Assembly (NCBI GenBank): GCA_029167045.1
Contig: JARFPK010000024.1
Span: 1 to 35,120, forward strand
DNA length: 35,120 bases
Source: Candidatus Methanocrinis natronophilus
GTDB lineage: Archaea; Halobacteriota; Methanosarcinia; Methanotrichales; Methanotrichaceae
Reading direction: 5' to 3'
Notes under the pieces: generated by a model
Told to the model about the DNA's origin: nothing
Database searches by the model: none
What the model saw: the letters and a program-made list of their open reading frames with translations, nothing else
Program-made: the position numbers and the translations under genes
Shown: one piece after another, positions 1-8,562 of the stretch
Position numbering within the stretch: position 1 is the stretch's first letter
How the letters are laid out: every line of letters starts with the position of its first letter

Positions 1-1244
1 CACACGTCCTCGAGCACTGACCCATATTCAGAGCTGGTATGAAGGTACGATCTTATCTGAAGACCATCCGGATCTTCCTTTATCTTCCCAGAGCCTTTCT
101 CGACTGTTAAGCCGTATCGGCGAAGGAACCGCGAATCTTGAGTTCTCCCGCAAACTCATTGAGCAGATATCGACGTGCAGCACTCTCGTCTACGACATAA
201 CCTCCTTGTCATCTTACTCTCAGAGGATCAGCCTTCTGGAATACGGTTATAACCGAGATGGTCTCGACCTGCCTCAGATCAACTTGTCCCTGATCGTCGA
301 TAAAGATCTGGGCATACCGGTAATGTACGATCTCTATCCGGGAAGCATTGCAGATGTATCTACGCTCAAGAACACTGTCAAGAAAATGAAGGCTCAGGGC
401 GTTAGAAATTATACCCTGATCATGGATAGGGGTTTCTTCTCAACCGATAACATCGAGGAGATGGTCTCCGCCGACTTGTCGTTCATCATTCCGCCAACAA
501 GCAATCTAAAGAACGTCAAGGAAGCGATATCTGCAATTCACAAGTGCATCGATGACCCTGACCATCTTAGGCTCTACGAAAAAGAACCGCTCTTTGTGAT
601 GCCCGTGAGCATTGATATAGGTGAGAATAGGTTGGATGGATACGCATTTTACGATCAGAAACGAGAGCAGCAAGAGAGAAACACCTTCTACAAGCGGTTA
701 TACGATCTGATGGAAGTGTTAAAATCCAAGAGCCTGAAACCTTGGATGAACCCTGGCGAGGTCTTCAGGGCAACAGCAAAGAGGGATGCGAAGTTCATCG
801 AGTGGAAAGCGATAGACGGCAAGTTCCATGTATCTCTCAGAAAAAACGCGGTCTCTCATGCCGTTAATAAAATGGGCAAGTTTATTCTGCTTTATCGAGG
901 CGAGTTTTCTTGGATGGAATGTCTCTCACTTTATCGAAGTAAGGATGTCGTCGAAAAGGGATTCGACGTGTTAAAGAATGACATCGAGTTGATGCCAACC
1001 AACCTGAGGACTGACAGCAGTCTAAGGGGGGTATCTGTTTATCGCATTCATCGCATTGATATTGAGGATGAAGTTGATGAGGATGATGATCGATGCGGAG
1101 CTGAATAAAAGATACTCCGTCGAAGGATTCCTTACTTGGCTAGAAAAAATTAAGATCATGATCTTGCCGAATAAAGAGAAGATGACCCCTGAGATATCCA
1201 AGAAACAGCGCGAAATCCTGGATGCTCTTCATATGTGTGCCTAA
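1..1244 (+). pseudogene. IS4/IS1634-like DDE transposase, 5' end outside window, frameshifted
   Basis: The frame is open from base 2, so there is no true start in the window and the 5' end is cut by the window edge. The text YDITSLSSYS (about 190-220) fits the region of the first catalytic Asp of DDE transposases of this group, and IMDRGFFS (about 418-443) fits the second. The frame then breaks at a run of six G at 1026-1031. Reading on in frame from about 1032 restores the conserved C-terminal text LFIAFIALILRMKLMRMM and ends at the TAA at 1242-1244 with KKQREILDALHMCA. One extra G explains the break. The copy is either inactive, or uses slippage on the G run; ordinary inactivation or a base-calling error is more likely. 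AT content is higher than in the flanking ribosomal genes, as expected for an IS. Confidence 0.85.
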
Positions 1245-1345
1245 ACGCTGGGGAGGTCAGCTTTGACTGACCATGATTGGTCGTTTAGGGAGCTGTTGAC
1301 TTATCCGTATCATAGAATATCAACCGGTTGAGGGTGCAGTGCCAA
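1245..1345. mobile_element. Probable right end of the insertion sequence, with overlapping hairpins
   Basis: This non-coding tail follows the transposase stop. It holds a perfect 6-bp inverted repeat GGTCAG-CTTTGA-CTGACC at 1255-1272. A second 5-bp inverted repeat, GACCA-TGAT-TGGTC at 1269-1282, overlaps it, so only one stem can form at a time. They may be a terminator or part of the IS end. The exact terminal inverted repeat and target duplication cannot be set because the left end lies outside the window. Confidence 0.4.
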
Positions 1346-1349
1346 AGTT

Positions 1350-1380
1350 ACGATAAAGAAGAAAAAAGAGAAAAGGGAGA
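1350..1380 (-). terminator. T-rich terminator of the ribosomal protein operon
   Basis: Just downstream of the rpl12 stop, the minus strand is a pyrimidine stretch with CTTTTCTCTTTTTTC. This is the usual look of an archaeal intrinsic terminator (T-tract without a strong stem). Confidence 0.55.
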
Positions 1381-1386
1381 GAGGTT

Positions 1387-1695
1387 TCACCCGAAGAGGG
1401 CGCCGAGACCCTCGATCCCGCTCTCTTCAGCCTCTTCCTTATCTTCCTCGGCTTCCTCTTCTACCGGAGCTGCAGCGGTGGCCGCCGCTGCTGCTGCTGG
1501 GGCTGCTGCGGCCGCCATCGTCGGCGCCTTGGAGAGGACGTCCTCGATGTCCACTCCCTCCAGGGCGGAGACGAGCGCTTTGATCCTGACCTCTTCGGGG
1601 GTGACTCCCACCGCGCTGAGTACGGCCTTTATGCCCTCCTCGGAGACTTCTTTGCCTGAGCTGTGAAGCATTAATGCTGCGTATACGTATTCCAT
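1387..1695 (-). CDS. rpl12: Large-subunit stalk protein P1/L12 (archaeal)
   Basis: This is the acidic stalk protein that recruits translation factors to the ribosome and binds the P0 tail as dimers. It has 102 residues, normal for the archaeal family. The N-terminal dimerisation domain starts [17 protein letters not shown]. An Ala-rich hinge (about residues 60-78) is followed by a Glu/Lys-rich stretch and the conserved factor-binding tail GLGALFG. The reading frame is open for nine more codons upstream from a TTG, but the ATG at 1695 is chosen because it matches the family start and has GAGGTG about seven bases before it. It is the last gene of the rpl1-rpl10-rpl12 unit, 23 bases after rpl10. 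Confidence 0.96.
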   Translation of the reverse strand: MEYVYAALMLHSSGKEVSEEGIKAVLSAVGVTPEEVRIKALVSALEGVDIEDVLSKAPTMAAAAAPAAAAAATAAAPVEEEAEEDKEEAEESGIEGLGALFG

Positions 1696-1718
1696 CTTAA
1701 TCCACCTCTTTATCTCGA

Positions 1719-2696
1719 TCAACCAAACAGGGCAGAGAGTCCGCCAAGTTCGGCTTCTTCGCTATCTTCTTTCTCGGCCTCTTCGGCCTTCTCTTCGATC
1801 TTCTCCGCCGGGGCTGCTGACGGAGCTGCCACCGGACCGCCTTCCGCAAGGCTTTTCAGCATAGCCGCATCCGACGCCGCCTTTGCGAGGAGCGCCTCCA
1901 TCATGCTGGGGACTGGTATCCCGCAGCCCAATACCAGGATTCTGGCCTTGGAGGTCGCCCTCTGGAGGATGGGGGTTATGGTCGTCGGGGTTGCGTATCC
2001 TATCTCGACCGCGAGCCCCAGAGCCTGGGCTGAGGCCGTGCTCATCTGAGATAGGATGGCGCCTATGTCGATGGCGAGATCTTCCGCCCTGAATACGAGG
2101 CCGCCCTCGTAGACCGCCCGGAGCTGTAGTCCCACCTTCCTGGGGAATATCTCCATCGTAGCCAGGACTTCGGCGAGCTGGGCTGATACGATATCGCCCT
2201 CCTCGGCCACCACCTTCGTCTCGTTGATGACCACCTTGCCGCTCTTTATCGCTGCGGGAATTCCAGCGGACTGGAGCTTGCCGACCATCGGACCAGGTGA
2301 GAAGGGCGTATCCCCCTTTTCAATGACTATATCGGTGGGGGCCCTACCCCCGGCCTTGATCGGCATCGGCCTCTTCTTCTCCTCCAGCATCTTGGCGAGC
2401 CTGAAGGGGCTGATCTCGGTGAAGATGAAGGCCGTCTGGGCTTCTATGCCCTCTGCCAGAGGCAGGAGGTCATCGGAGCACTTCTCTATAGCACGGCGGG
2501 AGATGTTGTTTCTCACCATCTTTATGGTGGCGATATCCCTCATCTCCGCCCGGAGATCTTGGATCTGCTTTGCGGGGATATCGGTCAAGCCCACAAGCCC
2601 CACGACGGGCGATGAGTGTATCCTCTCCACCAGATCCTCTACCTCACGGATCTTCCATTCCGGGACGTGCTCTGTATGGCGTGCCTGGACGGACAT
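1719..2696 (-). CDS. rpl10: Ribosomal protein uL10 / acidic protein P0
   Basis: This is the stalk base protein. It binds 23S rRNA with its N-terminal domain and carries L12 dimers on its C-terminal spine. At 325 residues it has the long archaeal/eukaryotic P0 layout, not the short bacterial L10: an RNA-binding domain (about 1-110), the P0-specific insertion (about 110-200), helical spine segments, and an Ala/Glu-rich tail ending GGLSALFG, the same end motif as L12. The ATG at 2696 has AAGGTGA about seven bases upstream, lying inside the end of rpl1; only one base separates the two genes, so translation is probably coupled. Confidence 0.96.
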   Translation of the reverse strand: MSVQARHTEHVPEWKIREVEDLVERIHSSPVVGLVGLTDIPAKQIQDLRAEMRDIATIKMVRNNISRRAIEKCSDDLLPLAEGIEAQTAFIFTEISPFRLAKMLEEKKRPMPIKAGGRAPTDIVIEKGDTPFSPGPMVGKLQSAGIPAAIKSGKVVINETKVVAEEGDIVSAQLAEVLATMEIFPRKVGLQLRAVYEGGLVFRAEDLAIDIGAILSQMSTASAQALGLAVEIGYATPTTITPILQRATSKARILVLGCGIPVPSMMEALLAKAASDAAMLKSLAEGGPVAAPSAAPAEKIEEKAEEAEKEDSEEAELGGLSALFG

Positions 2697-2697
2697 T

Positions 2698-3336
2698 TCA
2701 AATCACCTTTATCGAGGGACCCATGGTGGTCTTGACGTAGACGGACTTCAGGTTCTGCTTGCCGTCCTTGAGGGTCTGTTCGAGCTTGGTCGTGACGGTC
2801 TCTACGTTCTCCGCGATCTTCTGGACGTCCATATCCCTGGAGCCGACGCCCAGATGGAAGGTGAGCCGGTCCCGAGACCTCACCCTCACCAGGTTCCTCT
2901 GCCTCTTTATTATGGGGGTGACGTCGACGTTTGGGGGTAGTGGCATGGGCATCTTCCCCCTCTTTCCCAGGATGGGGCCGAGCTTCTTTCCTATCGTCGG
3001 CATGAAGCTCGTCTCTGCGATGAAGTAGGTGTACTCGTCGGCGATCTTCCTCGCTCGCTTCTTGTCGTCTCCCATCTCATCCAGCTCCTCCGGAGATATC
3101 ACCAGATCGGCGCCGGCGCGCTGGGCCAGAAGGGCGGTCTCCCCCCGGGCGAATACCGCTATCTTTGCATCCCTGCCCCGGCCGTGGGGGAGGATTATCT
3201 CCTCATCCACCCTGTTGGCAGGCAGGCTCATGTCGATGTTCTGCAAGTTAATCGCCAGGTCGACGCTCTCATTGAACCTCCTCTCAGGGGCCTCCAAGAT
3301 CGCCTTTCTGACGGCTTCCTCTATCGTCTTGTTCAT
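2698..3336 (-). CDS. rpl1: Ribosomal protein uL1
   Basis: This is the L1 stalk protein that binds 23S rRNA near the E site. It has 212 residues, as usual in archaea. Domain I halves flank the central domain, with the conserved text GKRGKMPMPLPPNVD (about residues 125-140) and the C-terminal KSVYVKTTMGPS. In Methanococcus, L1 represses translation of its own L1-L10-L12 mRNA (established for that genus). A 94-base gap with its own TATA-like element and a hairpin ending at the ribosome binding site precedes this gene, which suits the same control here; the operator itself is inferred. Confidence 0.96.
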   Translation of the reverse strand: MNKTIEEAVRKAILEAPERRFNESVDLAINLQNIDMSLPANRVDEEIILPHGRGRDAKIAVFARGETALLAQRAGADLVISPEELDEMGDDKKRARKIADEYTYFIAETSFMPTIGKKLGPILGKRGKMPMPLPPNVDVTPIIKRQRNLVRVRSRDRLTFHLGVGSRDMDVQKIAENVETVTTKLEQTLKDGKQNLKSVYVKTTMGPSIKVI

Positions 3337-3345
3337 CTCAATCCT

Positions 3346-3375
3346 CCGTAGTCCACGACTTGCGGTCTACTACGG
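3346..3375 (-). promoter_or_regulatory. Leader hairpin at the rpl1 ribosome binding site
   Basis: On the minus strand CCGTAGT (3375-3369) can pair perfectly with ACTACGG (3352-3346) across a 16-base loop. The right arm runs straight into the GGAGG ribosome binding site of rpl1, about ten bases before its ATG. It could act as an L1 autoregulatory target or simply modulate initiation. I could not match it confidently to the 23S L1-binding motif. Confidence 0.4.
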
Positions 3376-3412
3376 CGTCTCAAAAAGAGAGTCTTGATCC
3401 CGTCTGCAATCC

Positions 3413-3430
3413 TCTATAATAAGTTTTCGT
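3413..3430 (-). promoter_or_regulatory. Candidate internal promoter for rpl1-rpl10-rpl12
   Basis: The minus strand reads ACGAAAAC (BRE-like) followed by TTATTATAG (TATA-like), overlapping the rpl11 stop codon. A start about 25 bases downstream would leave a leader containing the rpl1 hairpin. A separate L1-L10-L12 transcript is known in Methanococcus vannielii. Confidence 0.45.
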
Positions 3431-3901
3431 CTATGCCAGGAGGTCATCGAACCTTCCCTCATCGACGGCTGCCTGGGCTTCCTTCCGGGGCATCCCCTCG
3501 ACGGTGATCCCCATGGTACCGCAGGTTCCGATGACCTCTTTGGCTGCCCCCTTGAGGGAGACGGAAAGTAGGTTGTTCTTCTTGATCCCCGCGACCTTGA
3601 TGACCTGATCCATGGTGAGGTTCCCCACGGCCTGGAGGGCGTTGGCGGACCCTTTCTCCAGCCCTGCCTCTTTGAGGACCAGAGCTGAGGTGGGGGGAGT
3701 TCCTACATCCACATGGTATTCGGTCCTGCTCTTCACCGTGACCTTCACCGGGACCTGCATCCCGTTTAGATCTGCTGTAGCCTCGTTGATCTTCTTTACC
3801 ACTTCTGCGACGTTGACACCCAGGGGTCCTAGTGCGGGGCCCAGGGGGGGTCCTGCGCTGGCTTTTCCGCCAGGTACCAACACTTCTATAAAATTGGCCA
3901 A
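3431..3901 (-). CDS. rpl11: Ribosomal protein uL11
   Basis: This protein binds the GTPase-associated centre of 23S rRNA. The N-terminal domain has the hallmark VPGGKASAGPPLGPALGPLG; the C-terminal rRNA-binding domain ends near residue 156. The longer frame opens with a GTG at 3910 that overlaps the spt5 TGA, but that GTG sits inside the GAGGTGA ribosome binding site. The TTG at 3901 gives MANFIEVLVPGG, which matches archaeal L11 N-termini and sits about five bases after GAGGTGA, so TTG is preferred. It starts five bases after spt5 ends, so the two are co-transcribed. Confidence 0.94.
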   Translation of the reverse strand: MANFIEVLVPGGKASAGPPLGPALGPLGVNVAEVVKKINEATADLNGMQVPVKVTVKSRTEYHVDVGTPPTSALVLKEAGLEKGSANALQAVGNLTMDQVIKVAGIKKNNLLSVSLKGAAKEVIGTCGTMGITVEGMPRKEAQAAVDEGRFDDLLA

Positions 3902-3906
3902 GAAAT

Positions 3907-4368
3907 TCACCTCTGAATCTCATCTTTGCTGAGCACGCGGACGTGGTCACCCCTAACAGTTATGGGGATGGGCACCATCGCCTCGAAGAGCTCTACAGTG
4001 ATCTCCTCTTTTCCGATGTCTACCCTCTTGACCCTGGCCATCTCGCCCTTGAAAGGTCCCGAGATCAGCTCCACTATGGCACCTTCGTTTATGCCGACCA
4101 CCGCCGGTTTCGGCGTCAGAAAATGCTCTACCTCCCCGAAGCTTGAAGCCCCCCTGATCACTGAGCGGGCGTGGGGTACTCCCTGTATCGCCTCCTCGAC
4201 GATCTCCGGAGCCTTCGCTTCCACCAGGACGTATCCCTTCAGGACGTCGGGGACGAGTAGAGCCGTTATGTCGTACTTCTCTTTGCGTGCCAACTGGGCT
4301 ATTAGGTTAGCAACGGAACGTTCCTGATTCGCTGTGGTCTTCACTACGTATATGCTGGTCTCGGCCAT
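3907..4368 (-). CDS. spt5: Transcription elongation factor Spt5 (archaeal NusG)
   Basis: This processivity factor closes the RNA polymerase clamp, working with Spt4. It has 153 residues from the ATG at 4368: an NGN domain (about 1-85, starting [15 protein letters not shown]) and a KOW domain (about 90-150, with [14 protein letters not shown]). The frame extends another 39 codons upstream, but that part crosses the TATA box and has no family match. The strong TATA box lies about 25-30 bases before this ATG, so the mRNA is probably leaderless or nearly so. In many archaea secE sits directly upstream; here the upstream DNA is the divergent promoter region instead. Confidence 0.95.
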   Translation of the reverse strand: MAETSIYVVKTTANQERSVANLIAQLARKEKYDITALLVPDVLKGYVLVEAKAPEIVEEAIQGVPHARSVIRGASSFGEVEHFLTPKPAVVGINEGAIVELISGPFKGEMARVKRVDIGKEEITVELFEAMVPIPITVRGDHVRVLSKDEIQR

Positions 4369-4384
4369 TCTGACGGAAGACAGT

Positions 4385-4410
4385 CGAACCGGATATATAT
4401 AGCTTTGCAG
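4385..4410 (-). promoter_or_regulatory. Promoter of the spt5-rpl11-rpl1-rpl10-rpl12 operon
   Basis: The minus strand reads GCAAAG (BRE-like) followed by CTATATATAT (TATA box), centred near 4397. A transcript start about 25 bases on falls within a few bases of the spt5 ATG at 4368. Confidence 0.75.
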
Positions 4411-4577
4411 CCGTCCAAGGCGGAGCCGACTCCTCGATATCGAATCCTGGGAAACGGATCCTCTTTCCATCCTCCTAATCCCCATACGCTTTTATCGGGG
4501 ATCGGGTCGATTTCGCCCGCCCTCTTCATTCAGATAGTCCCTTACCCTCTGGGAAGCCGTTCGGAGGGGCTCCCAGG

Positions 4578-4597
4578 CCCGAAACGTTCATATAGAA
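4578..4597 (+). promoter_or_regulatory. Promoter of thermosome gene thsA
   Basis: CCCGAAAC (BRE-like) is followed by GTTCATATAG (TATA-like), centred near 4591. Transcription would start near 4617, leaving a short leader that contains the TGGAGGA ribosome binding site at 4629-4635, nine bases before the ATG. The 175 bases between this promoter and the spt5 promoter hold no gene that I can see. Confidence 0.55.
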
Positions 4598-4644
4598 GTT
4601 TAAACACCTCCCAAGCCATCAGCTCGAATGGAGGAATAAAATAG

Positions 4645-6285
4645 ATGGCAGGATTGGGGGGAACCCCCGTACTCATACTCAGAGAGGGCAGTCAGAGGAC
4701 CGCCGGACGCGAGGCTCAGAAGTCAAACATAATGGCCGCCAAGGCGGTGGCGACGGCTGTCAGGACGACTCTGGGACCCAAAGGCATGGACAAGATGCTC
4801 GTCGACACCCTGGGTGACGTCGTCATAACCAACGATGGCGTAACCATCCTCAAGGAGATGGACATCGAGCACCCGGCCGCCAAGATGATGGTCGAGATCG
4901 CCAAGACTCAGGACGACGAGGTGGGAGACGGGACGACCACCGCCGTGGTTCTGGCCGGCGAGCTCCTCAAGAAGGCCGAAGAGCTCCTGGATCAGGAGAT
5001 CCATCCGACGGTCATAGCCGCCGGCTACAGGGCTGCGGCGGAGAAGGCCATGGTGGTCCTCAAGGATATGGCGATAGAGGTATCCAAAGATGACGATGAT
5101 CTCTTGAAGAAGATCGCCGTCACCGCCATGACCGGGAAGGGGTCCGGAATAGCCAGAGACGAGCTATCAGAGCTCTCGGTGAAGGCGGTCAAGGCGATCA
5201 TGGACGAGGACGGGACCGTAGACGTGGACAACATCACCGTCGAGAAGAAGGTCGGCGGCAGCGTCACCAACTCCGAGCTTGTATACGGGATGGTGATCGA
5301 CAAGGAGCGGCTCCACCCCAACATGCCAAAGAAGGTAAAGGACGCCAAGATCGCCCTCCTGAATTCCGCCATCGAGATCGAGAAGACTGAGGTTGACGCC
5401 AAGATCGAGATAACCTCTCCCGACCAGCTCCAGGCCTTCCTGGACCAGGAAGAGACGATGCTCAAGGATATGGTAAACAAGATCGTCAGCACCGGAGCCA
5501 ACGTAGTCTTCTGCCAGAAGGGGATAGACGATCTGGCCCAGCACTTCCTCGCCAAGGCCGGGGTATACACCATCCGCAGGATCAAGAAGAGCGATATGGA
5601 GAAGCTGGCCCGGGCCACCGGAGGCAGGATCGTCACCAGCATCCACGACCTGACGGAGAGCGAGCTCGGCCACGCCGGCCTCGTGGAGGAGAAGAAGATC
5701 GCAGGCGACGATATGACCTTCGTCGTGGAGTGCGACAACCCCAAGTCAGTATCCATCATCCTCAGGGGAGGGACCGAGCACGTCGTCGATGAGCTCGACC
5801 GGGGGATGGAAGACGCCCTCAGGGTCGTCGGCGTAGCCCTGGAGGACGGTCTTCTGATGCCCGGCGGCGGCGCTCCTGAGATAGAGCTCGCCCTTAGGCT
5901 GAGAGAGTTCGCCGCCACCGTCGGCGGAAGAGAGCAGCTGGCGATCGAGGCCTTCGCCGAGGCGTTGGAGATCATACCCAAAACCCTGGCCGAGAACGCA
6001 GGATTCGACCAGATCGACACCCTGGTAGCCCTTCGAAGCAGCCACGAGAAGGGCGTCAAGACCGCAGGCCTCGACGTGGCAACCGGAAGCCCCATCAACA
6101 TGGAGGAGAAGGGGGTCGTCGAGCCGATGAGGGTCAAGACCCAGGCGATCAACTCCGCCACCGAGGCGGCGGTGATGATCCTCAGGATCGACGATGTCAT
6201 CGCCTCCAAATCCGGAGGACCCGGCGGCGAGGGCGGGATGCCCGGAGGAATGGGCGGGATGGGCGACATGGGAGAGGACTTCTGA
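4645..6285 (+). CDS. thsA: Thermosome subunit (group II chaperonin)
   Basis: This is an ATP-driven protein-folding chamber subunit of the cytosol, 546 residues, normal for the family. The equatorial domain carries the ATP-binding motifs [13 protein letters not shown] (about 41-53), [10 protein letters not shown] and [10 protein letters not shown]; the middle and apical domains follow (apical about 215-370), then the second equatorial half with [12 protein letters not shown]. The C-terminus ends in a Gly/Met-rich tail ([14 protein letters not shown]), typical of thermosomes and lying inside the ring cavity. It is monocistronic, with its own promoter upstream and a T-tract just after the stop. 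Which paralogue it is (alpha, beta or gamma) cannot be told from the window. Confidence 0.97.
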   Translation: MAGLGGTPVLILREGSQRTAGREAQKSNIMAAKAVATAVRTTLGPKGMDKMLVDTLGDVVITNDGVTILKEMDIEHPAAKMMVEIAKTQDDEVGDGTTTAVVLAGELLKKAEELLDQEIHPTVIAAGYRAAAEKAMVVLKDMAIEVSKDDDDLLKKIAVTAMTGKGSGIARDELSELSVKAVKAIMDEDGTVDVDNITVEKKVGGSVTNSELVYGMVIDKERLHPNMPKKVKDAKIALLNSAIEIEKTEVDAKIEITSPDQLQAFLDQEETMLKDMVNKIVSTGANVVFCQKGIDDLAQHFLAKAGVYTIRRIKKSDMEKLARATGGRIVTSIHDLTESELGHAGLVEEKKIAGDDMTFVVECDNPKSVSIILRGGTEHVVDELDRGMEDALRVVGVALEDGLLMPGGGAPEIELALRLREFAATVGGREQLAIEAFAEALEIIPKTLAENAGFDQIDTLVALRSSHEKGVKTAGLDVATGSPINMEEKGVVEPMRVKTQAINSATEAAVMILRIDDVIASKSGGPGGEGGMPGGMGGMGDMGEDF

Positions 6286-6294
6286 GCCCCTCCC

Positions 6295-6312
6295 ATCTTT
6301 TTTTTTCATCCT
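6295..6312 (+). terminator. T-tract terminator of thsA
   Basis: A run of nine or more T follows CCCATC eleven bases after the thsA stop, with a second short T run just after it. No clear stem precedes it, as is usual for archaeal terminators. No matching T-tract is seen for the convergent glucan phosphorylase. Confidence 0.6.
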
Positions 6313-6365
6313 TTTTAATATCTCGTCGCCGTTTATCCAGAGGATAGTGGCGGTTATGGCCCACT

Positions 6366-8519
6366 TTAGAGGGCTTTTCGCGCCACCTTCCCTTCCAGGG
6401 CGGGTCTGTAGAACTTCTCGGTGTACTCTTTGACCATCCTTCTGGAGGTGAAGTGAGGCCCTGTGACCCTGATCGCCTCTTTCATCAGCTTGACCCAGCC
6501 CCTGGGAACTCCCCCGTCGTCGACCCTGTAATAGAGGGGGACTACCTCCTTCTCCAGGATCTCGTATATCGATGCGGCGTCCCTATCGTCTTTATCGTCC
6601 CCCTCAGCCCCCTCGAACCCCCATCCGTTCTTGCCGTTGTAGCCCTCAGACCACCAGCCATCGAAGACGCTCAGCTGAGGGACGCCGTTGAGGGAGGCCT
6701 TCATGCCGCTCGTCCCCGACGCCTCCATCGGTGGCCTGGGGTTGTTCACCCAGACGTCGACGCCGTGGACGAGATACTGGGCGAGGTACTGATCGTAGTC
6801 CTCGACGAAGGCTATCCTCCCCTGGAACCTCTTGTCGGCGGCGGCGTTGTAGACCTGCTGGAGGATGAGCTTCGACTGCTGGTCGTCGGGATGGGCCTTC
6901 CCAGCGAAGATGATCTGAACTGGGTGGCGGGGGTCTGTGAGGATCTTCTGGAGCCTCTCATAGTCCCGGAGGAGGAGGGTCGCCCTCTTGTAAGAAGCGA
7001 ACCTCCTCGCAAAGCCGAGGGTGAGGACCTGTGGGTCGAGGAGGGTTCCAAAGGCGATTATAGTCCTGGAGTCGGATTCGGGGTCTTTCCACTTATCCCT
7101 CGCCCGATCGTTAATCTTGTTTATAAGGGATCTCTTCATCCTGCTGTGCTGTCTCCAGAGGACGTCGTCGGGGATCTCGTCGATCAGCTCCCAGATGGAT
7201 GCGTTGTCATGTTTTTCGAGCCAGTCGCGGCCGAGGTACTTGATGAAGGTGACGTTTCCAAGCCTCCGGTCGATCCAGGTGGGGACGTGGATCCCGTTGG
7301 TGACGTAGTCCAGGGGGAGATCCTCTTCGTCGAGGTCTGGCCAGAGGTGGCGCCACATCTCCCTGGTGACTTCGAGGTGGCGTCTGCTGACGCAGTTTCT
7401 ATGGTCGGACATCCTGAGGGCGAAGGCGGTCATATTGAAGCCGCTGGCGGGGTCCCGAGGATCGATCCCGAGCTCGAAGAACTCCCTCTGGCTCATCCCG
7501 ATCTTTTGGATGTAGGACCCGAAGTACTTCTCCATCAGTGGGAAGGGGAACTTGTCGTGGCCTGCGGGGACGGGGGTGTGGGTGGTGAAGACCGTCCTCC
7601 TCCTGACCTCCTCCTCTGCTTCCTGGAGGTTCATCCCCCCCTCGACCTTCTCCCGGATCCTCTCCAGGATGGCGAAGGCGGGATGTCCCTCGTTGAGATG
7701 GAGGACGGAGGGGTTGATCCCCATAGCCTTCAGTATCCGGACCCCACCTATGCCGAGGACGATCTCCTGTCTCAACCTCTGCTCGGGGTCGCCGGTGTAG
7801 AGGCGGTCCGATATCGTCCGGTCCCATGGGTCGTTTGCGTCTACGGCTGTGTCCATCAGATAGAGGTCGTTTCTCCCCACCTGAACCTTCCAGACCTCGA
7901 CGTAGATGTGGGAGTCGAGGAGAGGTATATCCACCAGGAGGGGGTTTCCGTCGTCGTCCCGGAGCCTGCGGACCGGGGCGTTCTCCCTGTCCAGCCTCTC
8001 GCAGGCCCCCGCCTGCCATCCGTCGGGGGTGATCCTCTGGAGGAGGTAACCCTCGGGATACATGAAGCCGACCCCTACGGAGGGGACGCCCAGGTCGCTG
8101 GATTCCTTCAGATAGTCTCCGGCGAGAAAGCCGAGCCCTCCAGCGTAGACGGGAAGGGCGTGATGTAGGCCGTATTCGGCGGAGAAGTAGGCGATGCTAT
8201 GCTCCCGAGGGTCGGCGATCTCGGAATGAAACCAGCCACCAGCGGGGTCCATATCCCCCAGGAACCTCGCCATGACGGCGTCGTAATACCGGAGGAATCG
8301 AGGGTCGAGGGATGCCAGCTTCAGTATTCCGTCATCGAGCTCGTGCATCATCTTGACGGGGTTGTGGCCGCTTCTGCTCCAGGCCGCCCTCCCTCCCAGC
8401 ATCATGAAGAGCTCTCTACCTTCGGGGTGCCAGGACCACCATAGGTTGTAAGCTAGATCGCCTAGGTCTGCGATCCTATCCGGCAGGTTAGCAAATTTGT
8501 CTCTTGGTCTGTAGTGCAT
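6366..8519 (-). CDS. glgP: Alpha-glucan phosphorylase (GT35, short archaeal/bacterial type)
   Basis: It catalyses phosphorolysis of alpha-1,4-glucan (glycogen) to glucose-1-phosphate using pyridoxal phosphate. There are 717 residues. The N-terminal DUF3417-type region starts MHYRPRDKFANLPDRIADL and includes AYNLWWSWHPEGRELF. Central glucan-binding motifs include FSAEYGLHHALPVYAGGLGF and LHLNEGHPAF. The PLP lysine lies in EASGTSGMKASLNG near the C-terminus. The frame opens at a GTG (8555), but the ATG at 8519 is chosen because GGGAAGG precedes it and it matches family starts. It lies 43 bases after the SagB-like gene on the same strand, so read-through from there is possible. It points to glycogen storage in the cell. 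Confidence 0.93.
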   Translation of the reverse strand: MHYRPRDKFANLPDRIADLGDLAYNLWWSWHPEGRELFMMLGGRAAWSRSGHNPVKMMHELDDGILKLASLDPRFLRYYDAVMARFLGDMDPAGGWFHSEIADPREHSIAYFSAEYGLHHALPVYAGGLGFLAGDYLKESSDLGVPSVGVGFMYPEGYLLQRITPDGWQAGACERLDRENAPVRRLRDDDGNPLLVDIPLLDSHIYVEVWKVQVGRNDLYLMDTAVDANDPWDRTISDRLYTGDPEQRLRQEIVLGIGGVRILKAMGINPSVLHLNEGHPAFAILERIREKVEGGMNLQEAEEEVRRRTVFTTHTPVPAGHDKFPFPLMEKYFGSYIQKIGMSQREFFELGIDPRDPASGFNMTAFALRMSDHRNCVSRRHLEVTREMWRHLWPDLDEEDLPLDYVTNGIHVPTWIDRRLGNVTFIKYLGRDWLEKHDNASIWELIDEIPDDVLWRQHSRMKRSLINKINDRARDKWKDPESDSRTIIAFGTLLDPQVLTLGFARRFASYKRATLLLRDYERLQKILTDPRHPVQIIFAGKAHPDDQQSKLILQQVYNAAADKRFQGRIAFVEDYDQYLAQYLVHGVDVWVNNPRPPMEASGTSGMKASLNGVPQLSVFDGWWSEGYNGKNGWGFEGAEGDDKDDRDAASIYEILEKEVVPLYYRVDDGGVPRGWVKLMKEAIRVTGPHFTSRRMVKEYTEKFYRPALEGKVARKAL

Positions 8520-8562
8520 GATCAATCCTTCCCAACACCGCTCTCGCAGAGCCACCTTTGGT

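Noticed and set aside
4344-4529. 61-codon minus-strand frame upstream of spt5, considered as secE
   Set aside because: It has no hydrophobic helix and no SecE/Sec61-gamma pattern, and it crosses the TATA box of the operon.
5025-6296. 423-residue open frame antisense to the thermosome gene
   Set aside because: Ser/Pro-rich text typical of an antisense frame; the plus strand is a full-length chaperonin.
6453-8168. 571-residue open frame on the plus strand opposite glgP
   Set aside because: It is the mirror of a GC-rich gene with strong codon bias; its product is Pro/Val/Gly/Asp-rich without family motifs, while the minus strand holds all phosphorylase motifs.
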